DNA of 11,758 nt, from the NCBI GenBank assembly GCA_018057635.1, contig JAGPDJ010000041.1, positions 1-11,758 of the forward strand. The letters are read 5' to 3'. The notes beneath the pieces are model-generated. The model made no database searches. It was not told where the DNA came from and worked only from the letters and a program-made list of their open reading frames with translations. Both the position numbers and the translations under genes were made by a program. This DNA comes from Ferruginibacter sp. (GTDB lineage: Bacteria; Bacteroidota; Bacteroidia; Chitinophagales; Chitinophagaceae). This document shows, one piece after another, positions 7,763 to 11,758 of the stretch (its first letter is position 1; each line of letters opens with the position of its first letter).

Positions 7763-9937
7763 TTAATCCCCCGGCTTATATCTTTTTTCTGCATGTTTCA
7801 ATACATCTGCTTTGTAAAACAGTACCTCTTTAAATATTCCCTTCGTGTACATTAGCGCCTGGTCATCAAAATGTTTTGACCCCGGAATTCCGCTTACACC
7901 TCCTGCCAGCAATGATTTTGCTTTCACCTTTTTTCCAAATTCAACTGCACAGATAAAACTGTTTCCATGCACGCCATACCTTTTTTTTGTGCCCGGAAAA
8001 TAAACGGATGAATAAGATGGAAGCATTCCCCATTCGGAACTTACAAAGCCAACAGGCAGACTAGGTTGCATATCATCATATTGCAATTTCAAATTTCCGT
8101 CCATTCGCTGATAGCGGTTTATGTCTCCCCATGGCACCTGCCATTTGCCATGGTTTTGTTGCAGTTTATTGATGGCTGAACGGAATGTTTGCAGCAATTC
8201 CTCATTTGAAGCAGCTGCTACAAATTTATTTACTGCATCCATATTTCCCTTTGCAGGATCAAAGTACCTGGATAAGATCAACGGCTTTAACTGGTCACCC
8301 CATTCTATGGCAAGCGTTGTTGCAATGGATTGTTCACTTGCATACAGGTTCCACTCTTTTATAACATTAACTGGCTCTTTAAGTGATGTGTAATTCATTC
8401 CGGTATCTGATGTAAACGCTTTTACCAATGCCGGTATCAACAATTCAAAGCCCGCAATATAGGTATCATAGCCGGCAGCAATGAGTTTATCTATAGTAAA
8501 TGAATTTTCTTTCTGCAATATCCTAACGGCATTGATACCACGAAAATTTTCAGGATCAGGTGCCATATAAGCTGGATACTTTGTTTTATCCGGACTGTTA
8601 TTTCCTGCAACAGTAAATGGCGTTGAATTACAATTCTGCAACCAACCATTTACAGGATTATACAGGTGAATGCTTTCTTCAACACTATGTAAACCCATCC
8701 AGTCAGTAGATGCTTTTGTTCCATCAACCGGTTTTGACCAGTCAATGCCGGGATTTCTTTTTGGTATAAAATTACCATGCCAGTATGCAATATTTCCCGC
8801 TGCATCGGCATACACTGTATTGTTGCTGGTATTGGCTGTAAGTGCCATCACTTTTTTATATTCTTCAAAACTTTTCGTTTTCGTTCTTTGCCAGCTTTGT
8901 ATCAACCCTTTCATATTGCGGTTATCTGATGAGAGACTAATCCATTTGTCGTTTCGTTTAGCCATTACCGGGCCATGATGTGTTGCAAATATTTTAAAAC
9001 TCCTGGTTTTAAGTTCAGCCGCATCCTTATATTTTATGATGATCGTTCTTTCCTTAACGGCCCTTTCTTCATTATCATACTCATAGGCATAACCATTATC
9101 TTTTTTACTTATTTTCTCTTCATACAGATCAGCCACATCAGCAACACTGGAAGTATGCATCCATCCGCAGAATTCATTAAATCCCTGGTAAATAAAAAAC
9201 TGGCCCCAGGTAACTGCACCATAAGCATTCAGTCCTTCCTCACTAACCACATGCACTTCCGGCCTGAAATAAAAACTTACATGTGGATTTATATATAACA
9301 GAGCATTGCCGCTTGCTGATTTTGATGGAGCAATTGCAAATCCATTAGAACCAGTTGATTGTTCGGGTTCTTTTAACGATCCTGGAATTGAACCAAGCTC
9401 ATTTCCTGTATAAAAACTTTCCAGTTCTTTGGTTGAAATTCCGGATGTATTGATGGCTCCGATGCTTCCATCCGTCCACAACAAAGGAAACCAGGGTTCA
9501 AAACGGTTTAACAATGCCGGTTTTACTTCGGGATGTTTATACAGGTAATAGTTAATTCCGTCTGCAAATGCATATAACAACTGTTGAAGCCAGTAAGGTG
9601 CCGTCTGTAAATCAGCTTTGGCAGCTGTTGTATCAATCAGTATTTTTAAAAGAAGATCGCTGTACAACGCAGATTTACCATTAATTTCGGATAGCCTTCC
9701 CAGTTTTTCAATGTAATTCATCTCTACGCGTTTAAAATCATCCTCGCATTGAGCATACAACAAACCAAAAACTGCATCAGCATCTGTGCCCCCATAAATA
9801 TGAGGTATTCCCCAGTTATCGCGGATAATTTCAACCCGTTTTGCCTGGTCCTTCCATTTTTTAATTTCCTTCGGCGAAAATGACTGGGCTGAAATTTTTA
9901 AAGGGATGAGGAAAAAAATAAGGAAGATATATTTCAT
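7763..9937 (-). CDS. Penicillin acylase-family (S45, Ntn hydrolase) exported amidase
   Basis: N-terminal-nucleophile amidohydrolase that cleaves an amide-linked acyl chain; relatives act on penicillins, aculeacin or acyl-homoserine lactones. The 724 residues begin with a signal peptide (MKYIFLIFFLIPLKISAQ), so it acts in the periplasm or outside. The alpha part has VEIIRDNWGIPHIYG and YAQCEDDF. The predicted self-cleavage point is before Ser197 in STGSNGFAIAPSKS; His219 in INPHVSF then falls at beta-chain position 23, the place of the nucleophile-assisting His in PvdQ-type acylases. GWMHTSSVADVADLY (~258-272) fits the oxyanion-hole region, and LQNCNSTP (433-440) the conserved Asn. The C-terminal block VHGNSFICAVEF ... 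GGVSGIPGSKHFDDQ is typical of the PvdQ/aculeacin-acylase branch. Length is close to that family's usual ~750, and all key residues appear present. The substrate cannot be read from sequence. It stands alone: convergent with the regulator gene, divergent from the CBS gene. Confidence 0.9.
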   Translation of the reverse strand: MKYIFLIFFLIPLKISAQSFSPKEIKKWKDQAKRVEIIRDNWGIPHIYGGTDADAVFGLLYAQCEDDFKRVEMNYIEKLGRLSEINGKSALYSDLLLKILIDTTAAKADLQTAPYWLQQLLYAFADGINYYLYKHPEVKPALLNRFEPWFPLLWTDGSIGAINTSGISTKELESFYTGNELGSIPGSLKEPEQSTGSNGFAIAPSKSASGNALLYINPHVSFYFRPEVHVVSEEGLNAYGAVTWGQFFIYQGFNEFCGWMHTSSVADVADLYEEKISKKDNGYAYEYDNEERAVKERTIIIKYKDAAELKTRSFKIFATHHGPVMAKRNDKWISLSSDNRNMKGLIQSWQRTKTKSFEEYKKVMALTANTSNNTVYADAAGNIAYWHGNFIPKRNPGIDWSKPVDGTKASTDWMGLHSVEESIHLYNPVNGWLQNCNSTPFTVAGNNSPDKTKYPAYMAPDPENFRGINAVRILQKENSFTIDKLIAAGYDTYIAGFELLIPALVKAFTSDTGMNYTSLKEPVNVIKEWNLYASEQSIATTLAIEWGDQLKPLILSRYFDPAKGNMDAVNKFVAAASNEELLQTFRSAINKLQQNHGKWQVPWGDINRYQRMDGNLKLQYDDMQPSLPVGFVSSEWGMLPSYSSVYFPGTKKRYGVHGNSFICAVEFGKKVKAKSLLAGGVSGIPGSKHFDDQALMYTKGIFKEVLFYKADVLKHAEKRYKPGD

Positions 9938-9942
9938 GTGAT

Positions 9943-10088
9943 GATTTGAAGATTTTAAAATTTGATGATTTGAAAATTTGGAGATTTGGAGATTTGAAGA
10001 TTAATGAAAGATATTTTTTACCTGGTAAATTAAACGAAAATTATTCAAACCGTGTATTCATCTTCAAATTTTCAAATCATCAAATTTT
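9943..10088. repeat. 8-bp tandem repeats forming a large inverted repeat
   Basis: From 9943 to 10006 the plus strand is a run of eight degenerate octamers (GATTTGAA, GATTTTAA, AATTTGAT, GATTTGAA, AATTTGGA, GATTTGGA, GATTTGAA, GATTAATG). At 10060-10097 about four octamers of the same type occur in the opposite orientation. As a result 9957-9980 is perfectly complementary to 10065-10088 (24 bp), extending to 29 bp with one mismatch (9957-9985 with 10060-10088). The spacer of ~75-84 bases contains the only plausible acylase promoter remnant, TATCTTTC at 10013-10006 on minus (one mismatch to TAnnTTTG). The array begins 5 bases upstream of the acylase ATG. Confidence 0.85.
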
Positions 10089-10120
10089 CAAATTGCTATG
10101 AATTTGAGGGAGAATCAATG

Positions 10121-10199
10121 TATGATATATGATATATGATATATGATTTAAGATGTATGATTTGTTGATTTCATAAATCATACATCGTAAATCATACAT
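10121..10199. repeat. 7-bp tandem repeats folding into a 25-bp hairpin before the CBS gene
   Basis: TATGATA occurs three times in a row (10121-10141), followed by TATGATT, TAAGATG and TATGATT on the same 7-bp period. The segment 10139-10163 is complementary to 10175-10199 at 23 of 25 positions, with an 11-base loop (10164-10174). The right arm ends 6 bases before the TACCTTTG promoter box of the cystathionine beta-synthase gene, so it covers the region where a -33 element would lie. The absence of a T-tract argues against a terminator. Confidence 0.85.
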
Positions 10200-10204
10200 A
10201 TTAT

Positions 10205-10212
10205 TACCTTTG
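10205..10212 (+). promoter_or_regulatory. Bacteroidota-type -7 promoter box of the CBS gene
   Basis: TACCTTTG matches the TAnnTTTG consensus of the Bacteroidota housekeeping sigma factor exactly and is followed by GCCGC. It ends 17 bases before the ATG at 10230, which would give a very short 5' leader. No TTTG or TTG is seen about 19 bases upstream; that place is taken by the right arm of the 7-bp-repeat hairpin. Confidence 0.55.
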
Positions 10213-10229
10213 CCGCAAAACTTAACGAT

Positions 10230-11585
10230 ATGTGGCTTAACAGCATCTTAGAAACGATCGGCAATACTCCGTTGATCAAATTGAACAAGATTACAAAAGA
10301 CCTTCCCTGTACTGTGCTTGCAAAAGTTGAATATTTCAACCCGGGCAATTCTATTAAAGACCGGATGGCGCTGAAAATGCTGGAAGTGGCAGAAAAGGAA
10401 GGCAAGATAAAACCAGGCGGCACCATTATTGAAGGCACCAGTGGTAATACCGGAATGGGACTTGCACTGGCTGCATGTGTGAAAGGGTATAATTGCATTT
10501 TTACAACAACCGATAAGCAATCTAAAGAAAAAGCAGATATTTTAAAAGCTGTGGGCGCTGAAGTGATCGTTTGTCCAACCAACGTAGAACCGGAAGATCC
10601 GCGCTCCTATTATTCCGTTTCTAAAAGACTGGCAACTGAAGTACCCAATAGCTGGTATGTTAATCAATATGACAACCTGGCCAACAGGCAGGCGCATTAT
10701 GAGCAAACCGGACCTGAGATCTGGGAACAGACAGAAGGTAAAGTAACGCATCTTGTAGTGGCAACGGGAACCGGTGGAACCATTGTTGGAACCGGGAAAT
10801 ACCTGAAAGAGAAAAATCCCAATATTAAAATATGGGCTATTGACAGTTATGGCTCGTTATTGAAGAAATACTTTGAAACCGGTGAACTTGACCAAAAAGA
10901 AGTGTATCCATATATAAGTGAAGGTTTTGGAGAAGATTTTGTTCCGCAGAACTATGATATGCAATATATAGACGAATTCACAAAAGTAACCGATAAGGAT
11001 GGTGCTGTAATGGCCAGGCGTATTGCCAAGGAAGAAGGCATGTTTTGCGGATACAGTGCAGGAAGTTGCCTCCAGGGTGTTTTCCAGTTAAAAGATCAGC
11101 TTAAAAAAGATGATGTGGTTGTTTGCATATTCCATGACCATGGCAGCCGGTATGTTGGTAAAGTATATAATGACGAATGGATGCTGGAAAGAGGTTTCCT
11201 GGATGTAAAAACGTTCAAGGATCTGATCAGTGGCCGCGGAAGCCAGCGAACCATTACTATTAAGCCGGAACAGACAGTAAGCGAGGCTATAGAAATGATG
11301 AAACAGTATGATATTGAGAATATCCCGGTATTCAATGGCGAAGAAAATATAGGTGCCATATCTGAGAACGGATTATTTAATAAGATCCTCAATAACCCGG
11401 ATATTAAAAGCAGTAAAGTAACAGATGTAATGGAAAAAGCATACCCGGTTGTTGCTTTCGACAGTCCTGTAGAGCGGTTAAGCAGCTTTATCACAAAAGA
11501 AAATGGCGCTGTTTTAAGCAGGGATGAAAGTGGCAGTTATCACATTGTTACTAAATATGACATTATTCAAAGCCTTACAAAATAA
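10230..11585 (+). CDS. Cystathionine beta-synthase (PLP-dependent, with CBS-domain pair)
   Basis: Cytoplasmic PLP enzyme that condenses serine with homocysteine to cystathionine (transsulfuration); related enzymes make cysteine from O-acetylserine. Residues ~1-320 are the type II fold catalytic core: IGNTPLIKLNKI (10-21), PLP lysine Lys43 in NPGNSIKDRMA, SGNTG (71-75), the phosphate-binding loop GTGGT (180-184), and EGFGEDFVP followed by GYSAGSCLQG (274-283) with the Ser that contacts the pyridine ring. HDHGSRYVGKVYNDEWM (302-318) is characteristic of the CBS branch rather than CysK. Residues ~335-451 are two CBS domains (IEMMKQYDIENIPVFNG in the first), as in eukaryotic CBS, where they act as a regulatory module; the eukaryotic N-terminal haem segment is absent. 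With 451 residues it is full length. O-acetylserine-dependent activity cannot be excluded. It appears monocistronic, between its own promoter and terminator. Confidence 0.9.
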   Translation: MWLNSILETIGNTPLIKLNKITKDLPCTVLAKVEYFNPGNSIKDRMALKMLEVAEKEGKIKPGGTIIEGTSGNTGMGLALAACVKGYNCIFTTTDKQSKEKADILKAVGAEVIVCPTNVEPEDPRSYYSVSKRLATEVPNSWYVNQYDNLANRQAHYEQTGPEIWEQTEGKVTHLVVATGTGGTIVGTGKYLKEKNPNIKIWAIDSYGSLLKKYFETGELDQKEVYPYISEGFGEDFVPQNYDMQYIDEFTKVTDKDGAVMARRIAKEEGMFCGYSAGSCLQGVFQLKDQLKKDDVVVCIFHDHGSRYVGKVYNDEWMLERGFLDVKTFKDLISGRGSQRTITIKPEQTVSEAIEMMKQYDIENIPVFNGEENIGAISENGLFNKILNNPDIKSSKVTDVMEKAYPVVAFDSPVERLSSFITKENGAVLSRDESGSYHIVTKYDIIQSLTK

Positions 11586-11625
11586 TCACATTCGTTAATC
11601 TACGTTTTTATTAAAACGCAATACC

Positions 11626-11659
11626 ATGCTGCATCTTATAGGGTGCAGCATTTTTTTTT
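11626..11659 (+). terminator. Intrinsic terminator of the CBS gene
   Basis: ATGCTGCA (11626-11633) and TGCAGCAT (11644-11651) form a perfect 8-bp stem, extended inward by a C-G and a wobble pair, followed by nine T's (11651-11659). This is a standard strong rho-independent terminator, 40 bases after the stop codon. A smaller inverted repeat, CGTTTT-TATT-AAAACG (11603-11618), lies just before it. Confidence 0.9.
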
Positions 11660-11735
11660 ACCAAAGTGCGGATAATTATTATCGTAAATTTACTATCCTC
11701 ATTTTCGTATAACCACAAAGGATTTTACTACTAAT

Positions 11736-11758
11736 ATGTTGTTATCAGGGTATTTATG
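11736..11758 (+). other. Possible start of a next plus-strand gene
   Basis: After the terminator the last 99 bases hold no complete gene. An ATG at 11736 opens a frame (MLLSGYL..) that runs to the window edge, and another ATG forms the last three bases (11756-11758), in a different frame. AAAGGA at 11727-11732 lies near either start. With seven codons at most, neither can be assigned a function. Confidence 0.2.

Noticed and set aside
9943..10199. CRISPR array
   Set aside because: The repeats are 7-8 bp and contiguous with no unique spacers, and no cas genes are present.
10209..10219. TTTGC-C-GCAAA palindrome at the CBS promoter as an operator
   Set aside because: Half of it is the TAnnTTTG promoter box; a 5-bp arm match by chance is too likely.
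10178..10582. Minus-strand open frame of 134 codons overlapping the CBS gene start
   Set aside because: It is antisense to a full-length, well-conserved enzyme and shows no recognisable protein features.

Overview
The window looks like a chromosomal stretch of a low-GC member of the Bacteroidota, probably near the Chitinophagaceae. The signs are a two-propeller sensor kinase (Reg_prop / Y_Y_Y type), a secreted fibre-like protein with the N-terminal domain typical of this phylum, exported proteins with a signal peptide ending in ..AQS, and a TAnnTTTG-type -7 promoter box before the cystathionine beta-synthase gene. The placement rests on recognised families; no search was run.

Layout. Positions 1-209 (minus) hold the first 69 codons of an Amt ammonium transporter, cut by the window edge. 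Next, also on minus, is a very long secreted protein (354-3308) made mostly of about 35 diverged copies of a ~17-residue NxAIGxxALxxN motif, like a YadA-head or tail-fibre shaft. Divergent from it, on plus, is a two-component pair: a 1029-residue periplasmic-sensor histidine kinase (3536-6625) and a LuxR/NarL-type response regulator (6680-7327). A 435-bp gap with a strong hairpin terminator separates these from a convergent, exported penicillin-acylase-family Ntn hydrolase (7763-9937, minus). A 292-bp divergent spacer full of 7- and 8-bp tandem repeats arranged as two inverted repeats leads to a PLP-dependent cystathionine beta-synthase with a C-terminal CBS-domain pair (10230-11585, plus), which ends in a clear intrinsic terminator. 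The last 100 bases may hold the start of another plus-strand gene.

How the genes may work together. The kinase and regulator are almost certainly a cognate pair: the kinase has no receiver or DNA-binding domain, and the regulator starts 54 bp downstream. The most interesting structure is an 18-bp palindrome, ATCCCC-N6-GGGGAT, found twice. One copy (inside a longer 9-bp-arm palindrome) is about 50 bp upstream of the fibre start; the other overlaps the kinase stop codon about 45 bp upstream of the regulator start. This suggests, but does not prove, that the regulator controls its own gene and the divergent fibre gene through this site. The amt, acylase and CBS genes look like independent units.
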